This document shows positions 25,631 to 34,468 of a DNA stretch of 64,000 nt, one piece after another. Location: contig CAWALV010000002.1 in assembly GCA_963782965.1 (NCBI GenBank), forward strand, positions 124,001 through 188,000, in the 5' to 3' direction. Positions within the stretch are counted from its first letter, which is position 1; each line of letters starts with the position of its first letter. This DNA is from CAWALV01 sp963782965. GTDB taxonomy: Bacteria; Actinomycetota; Actinomycetes; Acidothermales; Acidothermaceae. The position numbers and the translations under genes are program-made. Below the pieces are notes generated by a model. That model ran no database searches. It was given only the letters and a program-made list of their open reading frames with translations, and was not told the DNA's origin.

Positions 25631-26736
25631 GAATGCACTCCGAGTTCATCGGCCAGAATGAGGAACATTCCGTGCGACCACAGCAACGGCGATGCGACCT
25701 GACCCCACCGGTCGACCCATTCCGCGAAACGGTGCGGCGCCAACAACCGATGTTGCACCTGTTCGGGCAGCTCGTGCCGCTCCCCGGCCTGCTCCGCCAT
25801 CCACTCCAGGCAAGCGAGGGCGCGCTCGCGGTCGCCGCGAACGGCGTGGTACCACCCGAGGAAGCCGGTCAACAGCGGCCATTGGCCACCGCCGTAGAAG
25901 GTGTCGTCGAGGTAGCGGTGCACTCCTCGGTCAAAGAGGAGCTGCGCTTCGACCGCTTCGACCGTTGAGCGACCGACCGGCCCGTTCGGGCTCGCCAAAC
26001 CGAAAGGCACCACGCAGGCGAGCAGGCTCCCGTCGACGGCCGTGGAGTCAAGCCACTTCGTCAGATGACCCTCGTGAACGCCGGCATTCGAGACGAGATC
26101 CGATAGCTGCGACCGAACCGCAGCAACCGTGCCGTCGTCGCCGAGGACGTCGATCACCGAGCCCAGCCCGGCGTAAATCGCGCCGAGGGTCGACACGTGC
26201 GTGTGCTCGACGTGCTCTTCCCACCAGTCGAAGCACGGCGAACTCCAAAACGCGAGGAGGTAGTCCCGCGCTGCGGCGACGGCCGAGAGGTAGGGGCTGA
26301 TCGCCAGGTCGTGCCGTCGCAGATGTTGGCCGAGCGCCCACAGCCAGGTGCCGTAACCGTCGAGTTGGAAATTCCACCACGGGTCCGTGCCGTTGGCCCC
26401 GTTCAGCGTGAACCGGGTGGGCAGCATGTCTCCGGGAGGCGGGGAGTGTCCGGCTGCTGCCATGGCGATCAGCTTGTCGATATCTTCTCTGCGGTCGGTG
26501 AGCAACTTCGCACACCAGCTGTGAAAGGCCTCGGCCGACGCCACCTCGTCGTGTCGGCTCATGCCTTCCGCGACGAACGAGCCGTCGCGCAGCCAGGAGT
26601 AGCCCCGGTACGCCGAGAATGTGGGGCTTGCGGGGTAGGCGCCGCTCGCCGCCTGCTCGCGTCGAATCAGCGTGCGGCTCACCTCGACCAGCACCCCGAG
26701 CCGGTCTCCTGCATGGCGCTGCTTGTCTACAATCAC
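25627..26736 (-). CDS. Glucoamylase-like (alpha/alpha)6 glycoside hydrolase, GH15-type
   Basis: A 369-residue protein with GH15-like landmarks: YRGYSWLRDGSFVAEGM near the N-terminus, PCFDWWEEHVEHTHVSTLGA in the middle and YGGGQWPLL with PLLWSHGMFLILADELG at the end. It lacks the N-terminal super-sandwich domain of bacterial glucoamylases, so it is a catalytic-domain-only form. GTG at 26736 is selected because AGGAGG lies nine bases upstream; a TTG at 26784 would place the start inside an intergenic hairpin. It would split glucose from intracellular malto- or isomalto-oligosaccharides. It overlaps the GH31 gene by four bases. Confidence 0.82.
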   Translation of the reverse strand: MIVDKQRHAGDRLGVLVEVSRTLIRREQAASGAYPASPTFSAYRGYSWLRDGSFVAEGMSRHDEVASAEAFHSWCAKLLTDRREDIDKLIAMAAAGHSPPPGDMLPTRFTLNGANGTDPWWNFQLDGYGTWLWALGQHLRRHDLAISPYLSAVAAARDYLLAFWSSPCFDWWEEHVEHTHVSTLGAIYAGLGSVIDVLGDDGTVAAVRSQLSDLVSNAGVHEGHLTKWLDSTAVDGSLLACVVPFGLASPNGPVGRSTVEAVEAQLLFDRGVHRYLDDTFYGGGQWPLLTGFLGWYHAVRGDRERALACLEWMAEQAGERHELPEQVQHRLLAPHRFAEWVDRWGQVASPLLWSHGMFLILADELGVHS

Positions 26737-26764
26737 GAGGTCAGGCCTCCTGACGAATGGGAGT

Positions 26765-26799
26765 CGAGGGCTCCCGGTGGACAAGACCGGGAGCCCTCG
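26765..26799 (-). terminator. Strong intergenic hairpin (14-bp stem) between GH13 and GH15-like genes
   Basis: A perfect inverted repeat with 14-base arms (CGAGGGCTCCCGGT) around the seven-base loop GGACAAG. It lies between the GH13 stop and the GH15-like start. No T-run follows on the minus strand, so it may be a processing or stability element, or an attenuator, rather than a classical rho-independent terminator. A near-copy lies at 28487-28527. Confidence 0.8.
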
Positions 26800-26847
26800 G
26801 CGTTGATACCGCGCGTCGGCGCACGCCGTTGGGTTCGATGGACCGGT

Positions 26848-28452
26848 TCACCCCAGGCGGAACCAGGCGGCGGTATCGGGTGGCAGGACGCTGTGGCCCG
26901 GCCGCGCAGCGGTCACCGGAGCGCTGGCGAGCATGGGCTCGCCGTAGGGCAGCTTGACCGGGCGTGAACTCAAGTTGACCGCGCACGCCAGTTCGTCTCC
27001 CCGGGCGAAGACGAGCGTTCCCGGCGGCGAATCGATCCAACGCAGGCCCCGACCCCGCCACCGGCCGGCCGAGCGGCGCAGCCCCAGAGCAGACCGGTAG
27101 AGCTCGAGGGTCGAATCGAGGTCACCCTCCTGGCGGTCAACCGCCAGGTCGGCCCAGGCTGGCGGCTGGGGCAGCCACGAGCCGGCCGGGCCGAAGCCGT
27201 AGCTCGGCGACGCTTCATTCCAGGGAATCGGCACCCGGCAACCGTCGCGGCCCCGTTCTTTGTGCGCCGAACGACGCCAGATCGGATCCTGCAATAGCGC
27301 CGTCGGCAAGTCGTCGACCTCAAAGAGGCCGAGTTCCTCGCCTTGGTAGATGTAGGCGCCACCAGGAAGGGCGAGCATCAACAAGCTCGCGGCGCGGGCA
27401 CGCCGCAAACCGACCGACCCGCCGCCGTAGCGGGTAACGACCCGCTTGACGTCATGGTTCGACAGCACCCAAGTAACCGGTGCGCCGACTGACCCGAGCA
27501 GGTGCAGGCAGCTGTCGATCACCGAACGGAGCTGACCCGCATCCCACTCGCTTTGCAGGAAGTCGAAGTTGAATGCCTGATGCAGTTCATCCGGGCGCAC
27601 GTAGTTCGCGAGTTCCTGTGGAGGATGCACCCATGCCTCCGCGACGAGGATCGGATCACTGTCGTACTCGGAGAGCAACGAGCGCCAGCGTCGGTAGATC
27701 TCGTGAACTTCCGATCGATTCCAGAACGGGTGAACTTCCGGGGCGTTGGCGAGGTCCGGCAGATCCGGGTCCTTGGCCAGCCCGTGCGCCACGTCGATGC
27801 GAAACCCGTCGATGCCTCGATCGAGCCAGAACCGGAGGATGTCTTCGAACTCCTGCCGCACTTCGTCGTTGTCCCAGTTCAAGTCAGGTTGCGCGACGTC
27901 GAAGAGATGCAAATACCACTCGCCGTCCGCGACGCGCTCCCACGCCGGGCCGCCGAAGACCGACATCCAGTCGTTCGGCGGGAGCTTCCCGGCTGCGCCG
28001 CGCCCTTTGCGGAAGATGTAGCGGTTCCGCTCCGGCGAGCCCGGGCCCGCTTGCAGCGCAGCCTCGAACCAGGCGTGGCGATCCGAGGTGTGGTTCGGTA
28101 CCAGGTCGAGCAGCAGCCGGAGGCCCAGGCGATGTGCTTCGGCGATCAGCGCGTCGGCCTCGGCCAAGGTGCCGAACGTCGGCTCGATGTCGCGGTAGTC
28201 GGCGACGTCATAGCCTCCGTCGGCCATCGGAGACGGATAGAACGGCGTGATCCAGACCGCGTCGACGCCGAGGTCACGCAGGTACAACAGCCGGCTGCGC
28301 AGGCCCTGCAGGTCGCCCACGCCGTCGCCGTCGCCGTCGGCAAAGCTTCGAATGTAGACCTGGTAGATCACGGCGTCCTGCCACCAGGTGTGTTCCGCCG
28401 CTCCACGGACCTGCGACCGCAGGGCGTCGGCGCTCACGTGAGTTGTCGGCAT
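26848..28452 (-). CDS. Glycoside hydrolase family 13 alpha-glucosidase
   Basis: A 534-residue alpha-amylase-family enzyme. The catalytic set is Asp220 in DGFRIDVAHG, Glu272 in LVAEAWV and Asp334 in SNHDVKR; WWQDAVIYQVYIRSFADGDG and LLLDLVPNHTS are the usual N-terminal blocks. The sequence is of the oligo-1,6-glucosidase/alpha-glucosidase subgroup common in actinobacteria. No signal peptide is seen, so it is cytoplasmic. The start at 28452 has GGAGAGG close upstream, making it better than in-frame starts at 28509 or 28473. It follows the binding-protein gene, separated by a hairpin. Confidence 0.92.
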   Translation of the reverse strand: MPTTHVSADALRSQVRGAAEHTWWQDAVIYQVYIRSFADGDGDGVGDLQGLRSRLLYLRDLGVDAVWITPFYPSPMADGGYDVADYRDIEPTFGTLAEADALIAEAHRLGLRLLLDLVPNHTSDRHAWFEAALQAGPGSPERNRYIFRKGRGAAGKLPPNDWMSVFGGPAWERVADGEWYLHLFDVAQPDLNWDNDEVRQEFEDILRFWLDRGIDGFRIDVAHGLAKDPDLPDLANAPEVHPFWNRSEVHEIYRRWRSLLSEYDSDPILVAEAWVHPPQELANYVRPDELHQAFNFDFLQSEWDAGQLRSVIDSCLHLLGSVGAPVTWVLSNHDVKRVVTRYGGGSVGLRRARAASLLMLALPGGAYIYQGEELGLFEVDDLPTALLQDPIWRRSAHKERGRDGCRVPIPWNEASPSYGFGPAGSWLPQPPAWADLAVDRQEGDLDSTLELYRSALGLRRSAGRWRGRGLRWIDSPPGTLVFARGDELACAVNLSSRPVKLPYGEPMLASAPVTAARPGHSVLPPDTAAWFRLG

Positions 28453-28486
28453 GGCCTCTCCGGGACGTGACATGCGTCGGTGGGCG

Positions 28487-28527
28487 GCGTGCGGGGCTCC
28501 GGCGGACAAGACCGGAGCCCCGCATGC
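28487..28527 (-). terminator. Intergenic hairpin between binding-protein and GH13 genes
   Basis: A 12-base perfect arm (GCGGGGCTCCGG at 28491-28502, complement at 28512-28523), extendable outward by about four pairs including one wobble, around a loop that again contains GGACAAGA. It starts just after the lipoprotein stop, which lies at its outer edge. Stem and loop sequence closely match the hairpin at 26765-26799. It may lower expression of the hydrolase genes relative to the binding protein. Confidence 0.8.
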
Positions 28528-28528
28528 G

Positions 28529-29876
28529 CTACTTCAAGAGGCCGTCGACGGTCTTGGCGGCATCGTCGAGGGCCTGCTGTACCGACTTCTTCCCGTCAGC
28601 GGCGAGAGTCAGCTGCTTGGTCACCTCGTCCTGCATCTCCTGTTGCCGGACGATGACCGGCGGGAAGACGGTGCTCTTCAGCGCGTCGAAGACGGCCGCG
28701 CGGTTCGCCGGCGGCGTGACGGTGAGGTAGGGCTTGAACAGTGACGTATCGGCAAGCGGCGGAAGTGCCCACGAGGTCGCGAGCCGGGTGTCGACCGCAA
28801 GCTTGGACGACGTCAGGTACCGCAGCCACTCGAAGCTCTCGACCGGGTGCTTCGTCTTCGCCGAAACGACTACGGCGTTCTCGAACGCTTCCGTCGTCTG
28901 GTTCGTGTTGCCCGGTTCGACAACGATGTCCCAGTCAGCGGGCTGCGTCTTCAGCGCATCGAACAGCCAGATACCCGTGTGCCACATTGCCAACTTGCCG
29001 GCCATGAAGAGGTTCTTGTCGGCATCCGCGACGCTGCTCTGCGCCAGCGTTGGCATGAACTTGCCCGGCTTGCTGAGCAGCCAGTTCGCTGCGGCCACTC
29101 CTTCGGGGCTGTTGAACGTGGCCTTCGTCTTGTCCGCGTTGAAGAACTGACCACCTGACTGCGCGAGAGTCTTGTAGAACTCGAAGAACTGCACCGGCTG
29201 GAAGTCTCCGTAGATGCCTTTGGAGGTGTCGGTGAGCTTCGCCGCTGCGGCCGCTTCGTCCTTCCAGGTCCACGACGAGGTCGGATAGGCCAGGCCCGCG
29301 TCGTCGAAGAGCTTCTTGTTGTAGAACAGCACCACGTCAGAGAAATCCTCGGGCAGGCCGAACTGCACGCCGTCCTTCGAGAACGCTTGCAGCGACGCAG
29401 CGGCGTACGCCGACGGGTCGTACTTCGGATTCTGCTTTCGAGGGTGCAGTCAGATCGAGAAGTGCACCGGACGCCGCGTAAGAGACCGAGTTCTCGTAGT
29501 TCACCTCGAACGTGTCCGCGACGGTGCCGCCGGCGACGTCCGTTTGGAGCTTGGTGAAGTAGTCGGTGTACGGCGCCGTTTCGACCTTGATCGTGATTCC
29601 GGGGTTCTCTGCCTCGAACCCCTTGACGATCGTGTCGAGGTCCTTCAGGTGGTCGGGGGCGGCACTGAAGGTGAAGTAGGTCAGGGTGATCGGATCGTGC
29701 GTGGCGGCAGGCGCGCTGCTTCCACTGGAGTCGCTGGATGTCGCCGAGCTGGCTGAGGTGCCTTGCGACGAGCTTTGCGCGGCGGTCTTGGCGGAACCCG
29801 AACTACACGAACTCAGCAACAGGCTCACGCCTGCGGCGAGACACAGCGTGCCTCCGAAGGTAGTGCGTCTGAACAT
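28529..29876 (-). pseudogene. Carbohydrate ABC transporter substrate-binding lipoprotein, frameshifted
   Basis: The N-terminal piece has a lipoprotein signal (LLLSSCSSGS, lipidated Cys), a Ser/Ala-rich linker and the start of a type 1 binding fold (TLTYFTFSAAPDHLKDLDTI, FEAENPGITIKVETAPY, ASGALLDLTAPSKA). Near 29430 the frame breaks. KYDPSAYAAASLQAFSKDGV, FGLPEDFSDVVLFYNKKLFD and KLAMWHTGIWLFDAL continue it in another frame to the stop at 28529. Joined, the two would give a normal-length receptor of about 445 residues. It is the binding protein for the two permeases encoded just upstream, and with GH13, GH15-like and GH31 enzymes downstream its ligand is likely an alpha-glucoside. The break may be a sequencing error. 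Confidence 0.85.
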
Positions 29877-29924
29877 CTCTTCTCCTCCTGCGAATGGGGT
29901 GGTGCCGATCGAGACCCTGCCCGG

Positions 29925-30749
29925 CTACTTCAGCCCGGATTGAGCCACGCTTTGAATGACGTGCCGCTGACTGAAGAGGTAGAGGGCGACGATCGGAACG
30001 ATCGTGACGACCGAACCGGCCATCACGACGTTCCACGCCGTCGCATGCTCTCCCTGCAAGATGCTGAGTCCCAGCGGCAACGTCATCAGTTTTGGCGACC
30101 GCACGATGACGAGCGGCCAAAGGAACGAGTTCCAGCTGGCCAGGAACGAAAAGATCGCGAGTGTGGCCAGGGCCGGACGGACGTTCGGTAGGACGATCTG
30201 CGCGAAGATGCGTACATGCCCCGCCCCGTCGATGAGTGCGGCCTCGTCAAGGTCGCGCGGCAACGTCTGGATCGCTTGACGGATCAGAAAGACACCGAAT
30301 GCTGATGCGATCGTCGGCGCCAACAGCGCCGGGTAGGTGTTGATGAGCTTGAGTGTCTTCATCTCGATGAACAGCGGCACGACCAGCACCTGGAACGGGA
30401 TCATCAAGGTGCCGAGATACACGACGAACAGCGCCGACTTCCCGCGAAAGTCGAGGCGAGCGAAGGCGTACGCGGCCATTGCGCTGGTCCCGACCTGGAG
30501 GGCAGTCGACGCGACGGCTAGACCGGCGCTGTTGCCGAGCAAGCGCACGACGTCCATGTCGTTGAACAGTTGTCGGTAGCTGCCCAGGGTGGGATGGGCG
30601 GGTATGAGGGACGGCGTCCGGGCGTTGAGCGTCGAATCACCGGTGATCGAGGTGATGACGGTCCACGCGAACGGGAACAGCATCGCGGCCGCTCCGGCGA
30701 TCAGCAGGGCGTTGAGCGCCCATCGGCCGGTGACGCGGGATTCACGCAT
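29925..30749 (-). CDS. Carbohydrate ABC transporter permease (MalG type)
   Basis: A 274-residue permease with six transmembrane segments and the EAA loop DEAALIDGAGHVRIFAQIVLP, the ATPase contact site. Homology begins at MRESRVTGRWALNAL (30749), which overlaps the preceding permease's stop by eight bases; longer in-frame starts would add unrelated sequence. The C-terminal RHVIQSVAQSGLK is typical of sugar MalG-like proteins. No ATPase gene is present in the operon; a shared MsiK-like ATPase encoded elsewhere is usual in actinobacteria. Confidence 0.92.
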   Translation of the reverse strand: MRESRVTGRWALNALLIAGAAAMLFPFAWTVITSITGDSTLNARTPSLIPAHPTLGSYRQLFNDMDVVRLLGNSAGLAVASTALQVGTSAMAAYAFARLDFRGKSALFVVYLGTLMIPFQVLVVPLFIEMKTLKLINTYPALLAPTIASAFGVFLIRQAIQTLPRDLDEAALIDGAGHVRIFAQIVLPNVRPALATLAIFSFLASWNSFLWPLVIVRSPKLMTLPLGLSILQGEHATAWNVVMAGSVVTIVPIVALYLFSQRHVIQSVAQSGLK

Positions 30750-31720
30750 AGTGCACCCACCGCTTCTGCAGCCGTACCTGAAGAGCCGTGAAGCACAACA
30801 CCACCGCGAAGAGCAGCCAGGACAGCGCCGATGCCGCGCCGATGCGTCCGTACCTGAACGACAAGTTGTAGATGTGTTGGACGACAACCTCCGAGGAGCC
30901 CGCCGGGCCTCCCCCGGTCATGACGTACACCTGGTCGAAGACCTGGAAGCCGTTGATGAGCGAGATGACGACGACGAAGAACGTGGATGGGCTCAGCAGC
31001 GGGAGAGTGACCGACACCAGCCGGCGCCAGGGGCCAGCGCCGTCGACCCGGGTGGCATCGATGAGCTCTTGGGGGATCGCCTGCAGCCCCGCCAGCAGGA
31101 TGACCATCACGAAGCCGAGGTCCTTCCACACCGACGCAACGATCACTGACGGCAGGGCCCACTCCGACGACGTCCACCATCCCCGGCCCATGCACGCCGA
31201 CGAGGGAGAGCAGGTAGTTGACCATCCCGTTGCTGGGATTGAGCAGCCACTTCCAGACGAGGGCCACGGCCACCCACGACGTCACGACCGGTACGAAGTA
31301 CGCGGCACGCACTCCGCCGCGGCCGCGAAAGCGGCGATTGAGGCCGAGCGCGATCAGCAACCCGCCGACGTACACAAGGGGCAGGTAGCCGGCGACGTAG
31401 ATCAACGTGTGCAGAAACGCCGTGCGGCTCGTCGGGTCGTTCCATTGCTCGCGGTAGTTGGCGAAGCCGACCCATTTCATCGGCGTGATCAGATTCCACC
31501 TGTGCAAGCTCACCCAGAACGAGTCGACCATCGGGGCCAAGGTGAATGCAATGAGTGGCACCAAGCTCGGCGCGAGGAAGAGCGTGAGGACGCCGAGCTT
31601 TCGCCATCCGTGGAGTCCGAGCTCGCGCCCGGGGCGCCGGCGTCTGGTGCGCTGGTGAGGTTTGGTGCTAGCTGCCGACACGTGGCGCTCATCAGTCGCC
31701 CGTGTCTCGACGCCGCTCAT
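30742..31720 (-). pseudogene. Carbohydrate ABC transporter permease (MalF type), frameshifted
   Basis: The first part (MSGVETRATDERH, then LGVLTLFLAPSLVPLIAFTL, VGGLLIALGLNRRFRGRGGV, SNGMVNYLLSLVGVHGPG) is a normal MalF-like N-terminus. At about 31180, in a run of G and C, the frame shifts. The second part (WWTSSEWALPSVIVASVWKD, LQAIPQELIDATRVDGAGPW, QVYVMTGGGPAGSSEVVVQH) completes the permease, including its EAA loop, up to the stop at 30742. Joined length is about 325 residues. The start ATG overlaps the ROK regulator stop as ATGA, and the MalG gene overlaps its end, so the three are one operon. Error or mutation cannot be separated here. Confidence 0.87.
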
Positions 31721-32928
31721 CCGACGACTCCGAAGCGGGCCAGGACCTGGCGTGATTGCGTACCTGGGGAAGAAGCCGGGCCGAGCGGCGTGGCGAGTAC
31801 CAACGCTGCTGCCCCCTGCGCCCACCGCGCGTCGTCCCACGGCTCGACGTGTACCGAGATGCCGCGCATCGGCGCGAGCAGATGGGCATCGAGCGCTGTT
31901 TCGAATCCCGGCTGCCAGTGCGGCCAGGCAGATGTTCCCTCGCCCGCCACGATGAGCGCAGCAGGATCGAGCACGTTGACCATGCCCGCGACGGCCACGC
32001 CGAGCGTGGCTCCGGCGTATTCGTAGATGCCCTTTGCGCCGGGGTCGCCGCGGTCGGCAAGGGTCTGTAGCCGACTCAACGGCTGCCGGCGGCCAAGCAC
32101 GCCGCGGTCGCGAGCAGTAACTGTCAGGGCAGGCCACCCGATGAGCGCCTCCAGGCACCCGCGGTTGCCACAGCTGCAGAGCGCGGTTTCACCCGCTACC
32201 GGCATGTGCCCGAACTCGCCGGCGCCGCCTCGCGACCCGCGGTACACCTGACCATCCACGACGATCGCCAGCCCGATTCCACGCCCGATCGTCAACACGA
32301 AGAAGTTCTGCAGGTGCTGGCCATGCCCGTAGAGCAGCTCGGCGACCCCTAGGGCGTTGACGTCATTTTCGACGAGGACCGGGATTCCGAGAGCGGCGTG
32401 TAGTCGTTGCCCGACCGGTCGCCGGTTCCAGCCGAGCACGGGGGAGTCGACGACACCGGACTCCGGGCTGTCGACGACACCCGGAACGCCGACACCGACA
32501 CCGAGCACCGAAGGTAGCGCGCTGTGTCCGTCGATCCGCTGCTGCAAGAGTTTGCACAGCACGTCCAGCGCACGGGGCGCGAGTGCATCGAAGGGTTCCT
32601 GCCGTACGTCGAGTACCTCACCGTCCATGCGAACGTCGATGCTCACGACATGGTCGGCGGCGACTTTGACGCCGATGGCCCGGCCGGCCGAACCGACCAG
32701 CGCCAGCAAACGTCCGGGGCGCCCCCCTCGCGACTGGAGGTGGGAGGTCTCCTCGATCATCTTTTGGTCGAGGAGGCGACGCGTGACCTGGGTGACCGTT
32801 GCCGGGCTGACGTTCAACTCGCGCGCGATGTCTGCCCGGCTCATCGGGCCGGACTTTCCGAGCAGCGCAAGAACGGCCGTGCGGCGAAGGTCTCGGCCAC
32901 CGCCGACCCAACCGCCGCCGCCATCCAT
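31717..32928 (-). CDS. ROK family transcriptional repressor
   Basis: A 403-residue regulator. The N-terminal winged helix-turn-helix is GPMSRADIARELNVSPATVT with QVTRRLLDQKMIEE, and the ROK sugar-binding domain shows PVLVENDVNALGVAELLYGH, GEFGHMPV and the zinc motif CSCGNRGCLEALIG. The phosphate loop usually read GTGIGxGIV is GRGIGLAIV here, which fits a non-catalytic sensor. It is the first gene of the ABC importer operon (ATGA overlap with the MalF gene), so it probably represses its own transcription and is relieved by a sugar. GGGAGG lies eight bases before the ATG at 32928. Confidence 0.92.
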   Translation of the reverse strand: MDGGGGWVGGGRDLRRTAVLALLGKSGPMSRADIARELNVSPATVTQVTRRLLDQKMIEETSHLQSRGGRPGRLLALVGSAGRAIGVKVAADHVVSIDVRMDGEVLDVRQEPFDALAPRALDVLCKLLQQRIDGHSALPSVLGVGVGVPGVVDSPESGVVDSPVLGWNRRPVGQRLHAALGIPVLVENDVNALGVAELLYGHGQHLQNFFVLTIGRGIGLAIVVDGQVYRGSRGGAGEFGHMPVAGETALCSCGNRGCLEALIGWPALTVTARDRGVLGRRQPLSRLQTLADRGDPGAKGIYEYAGATLGVAVAGMVNVLDPAALIVAGEGTSAWPHWQPGFETALDAHLLAPMRGISVHVEPWDDARWAQGAAALVLATPLGPASSPGTQSRQVLARFGVVG

Positions 32929-32957
32929 CGCGCAGGCCTCCCGAGGGAATCTTTGGG

Positions 32958-32981
32958 ACTTTATTTACTGATGTAGAAAGT
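32958..32981 (-). promoter_or_regulatory. Candidate promoter/operator of the ROK-ABC operon
   Basis: An AT-rich patch in an otherwise GC-rich area, about 30 bases upstream of the ROK start. It has imperfect dyad symmetry with ACTTT at one end and AAAGT at the other (7 of 12 positions pair) and contains TAAATA, a possible -10 box on the minus strand. Position and AT content fit a ROK operator overlapping the promoter. This is inference. Confidence 0.45.
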
Positions 32982-33337
32982 GGCAGCAGGCAGCGGGGCT
33001 GTCAAGAGCGGCGCGTCTCGATCCGGTCACGGTCGTGTGCCGCGCCGGCGGGTCCGCAAGATGCTGACGAGGCGGTGAACAGCGCGATCGACGCCAGCAG
33101 GATGGGTCGCCGTCCGCTGCCGCTGCGGACGACGGGTCTGCTGCCGTTCGGCGTCGTGTCGGCCTGCGACTCACCCGACCGGTGCTTTAGTGGCCTGACA
33201 CGTTGTTGTCAGGCGAAAGCCGGCCCATGGGTTGTCGGCGCGTGGGAACAACGCTGCACGCGGGTTTCGCCCACCTCGCCGACTGGCCGCGCGGGCGCAA
33301 GTGCGATTCATCGTCGGCATACGGGTTCATGGCCTAC
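32982..33337. other. Intergenic region with one hairpin, no gene supported
   Basis: Open frames here lack ribosome binding sites and recognisable domains. On the minus strand a short frame near 33010-33170 reads RRPILLASIALFTASSASCG, which looks like a lipoprotein signal, but it ends soon afterwards and has no clear start. I do not call it a gene. Confidence 0.4.
33193..33214 (-). terminator. Possible terminator hairpin
   Basis: Perfect eight-base arms GCCTGACA/TGTCAGGC around a six-base loop, about 125 bases downstream of the copper-type membrane protein gene. No T-run follows, so termination is only a suggestion. Confidence 0.4.
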
Positions 33338-33814
33338 CTACTGCTCGCCCGCAGGAAGCGCGCTCCGCACGCGGCACGAGACCTCGCCGCGGAGCCGAAC
33401 GCGTAGCGACCACCCGAGCAGGCCGAGCGAGAGTAGGCCGACAAGCGGCTGCACCGGCGCGAAGAACTTCAGCGCGCCGCTTGCGCCGAGCGCGAGAACG
33501 ACGAGCTTGTTGCACACCGGGCAGCCGACCGCGAACGCCGACAGCAGACCACCGAGCCCGGCCGTTCGGCTCCCGGCGTCCGGGTCCTGGACGGCGTGAG
33601 GCACCCGCACATACGTCGCGACCAGCAATCCGCCGAGCACCGCGGTCGCCGCCCACACCGGCCACGACCACCAGGTGATGGCAACCATCCTGGTAAAGAA
33701 CGGTGTCGGCACCAGGTGCGTCGGCACGCCGACGATGAGCGCTGTCGCGAGAGCACCTGCGACCGCGGCGGCCCACCGACGTCCGGGCCATGACCGCACT
33801 TCGAGCGCCAGCAT
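33338..33814 (-). CDS. Small membrane protein with CPVCNK motif, probably copper-regulated
   Basis: A 158-residue protein with about four transmembrane segments (AAAVAGALATALIVGVP, WWSWPVWAATAVLGGLLVAT, LSAFAVGCPVCNKLVVLALG, PLVGLLSLGLLGWSLRVRLR). The CxxC pair in GCPVCNK at a membrane edge is typical of a poorly studied actinobacterial family that I associate with metal loci; function unknown. The ATG at 33814 lies ten bases from a CsoR-like palindrome and has no ribosome binding site, so the mRNA may be leaderless or nearly so. The operator suggests induction by copper or another metal. Confidence 0.75.
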   Translation of the reverse strand: MLALEVRSWPGRRWAAAVAGALATALIVGVPTHLVPTPFFTRMVAITWWSWPVWAATAVLGGLLVATYVRVPHAVQDPDAGSRTAGLGGLLSAFAVGCPVCNKLVVLALGASGALKFFAPVQPLVGLLSLGLLGWSLRVRLRGEVSCRVRSALPAGEQ

Positions 33815-33823
33815 GTGAGCATC

Positions 33824-33839
33824 ATACCCGCCGGGGTAT
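33824..33839. promoter_or_regulatory. CsoR/RicR-like operator palindrome
   Basis: ATACCCGCCGGGGTAT is a perfect dyad in its arms (ATACCC/GGGTAT) around GCCG. It resembles the TACCC(n)GGGTA operators bound by CsoR-family copper and formaldehyde repressors. It sits immediately upstream of the CPVCNK membrane protein gene, where a bound repressor would cover the promoter. Confidence 0.65.
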
Positions 33840-33974
33840 ATGCCTCTCGATGGCTCAGCGCATTGATGGTCCTGCGCGACCGCGGGATAGCCGTGCCCGG
33901 TCAGAGCCTGGCTACGCAGGCCGCGGCACCGGGGCGAACGCCGACAGCGTGAACCACTGCGGCAGTGCACGGGT

Positions 33975-34338
33975 CAGCTTGAGTGGGCAGATGCTCGCCA
34001 CGATGAAGCCCTACCTCGCCCCACCGCCGCCGGGCGCGCAACCGCCACCGCTGTGGGGCGACCCCGATTACGTCCGCAACCTGTTCGGCGACCAGGTCGG
34101 CGACATGTCGTTTCACAAGCAGCACGCGCACGTCGACTGCTTCGCCAACGGGGACGAGTTCCGCGACTACTTCAAGGCCAACTACGGGCCGACGATCGCC
34201 GCCTACCGGGGTCTGGCCGACCAACCCGAACGCGCCGCCGAACTCGACCGTGACCTCGCCGCGCTTGCGGATCGCCACCGCGCGCCGAACGGCGCGATGG
34301 ACTGGGAGTACCTGCTCTTCCGCGCCACCCGTCGCTGA
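33975..34338 (+). pseudogene. C-terminal remnant of a class I SAM-dependent methyltransferase
   Basis: About 120 residues match the C-terminal third of the actinobacterial class I methyltransferases that read (M)xATMKPYLAPPPPG, PPPLWGDPDYVRNLFGD, then DEFRDYFKANYGPTIAAYRG and MDWEYLLFRATRR. The whole nucleotide-binding half (DxGxGxG) is missing. Upstream sequence (from about 33850) is Arg-rich with no domain and no ribosome binding site. So this is a truncated, non-catalytic leftover, presumably trimmed by a deletion that also placed the metal operator next to it. The kynureninase gene follows 130 bases later. Confidence 0.75.
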
Positions 34339-34468
34339 CCTGTCGGCATCGGGCGGACGCCGCCGGGCGGCCTGCGCTCGGCGCGCGGTCGACAGCGCGT
34401 GCGAACGGCGGAATGCTGAGCTGGTCGTCGTCCGGCAAGGCAGTGGGAGAGCGCGTGCGTGATGCCCG

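Noticed and set aside
31721..32158. Long N-terminal extension of the MalF-type permease frame
   Set aside because: It is the antisense-free wrong frame of the ROK regulator gene; the ATG at 31720 overlaps the ROK stop as ATGA.
33075..33678. Plus-strand frames opposite the CPVCNK membrane protein
   Set aside because: Arg/Ser/Thr-rich antisense of a well-supported membrane protein, no start signals.
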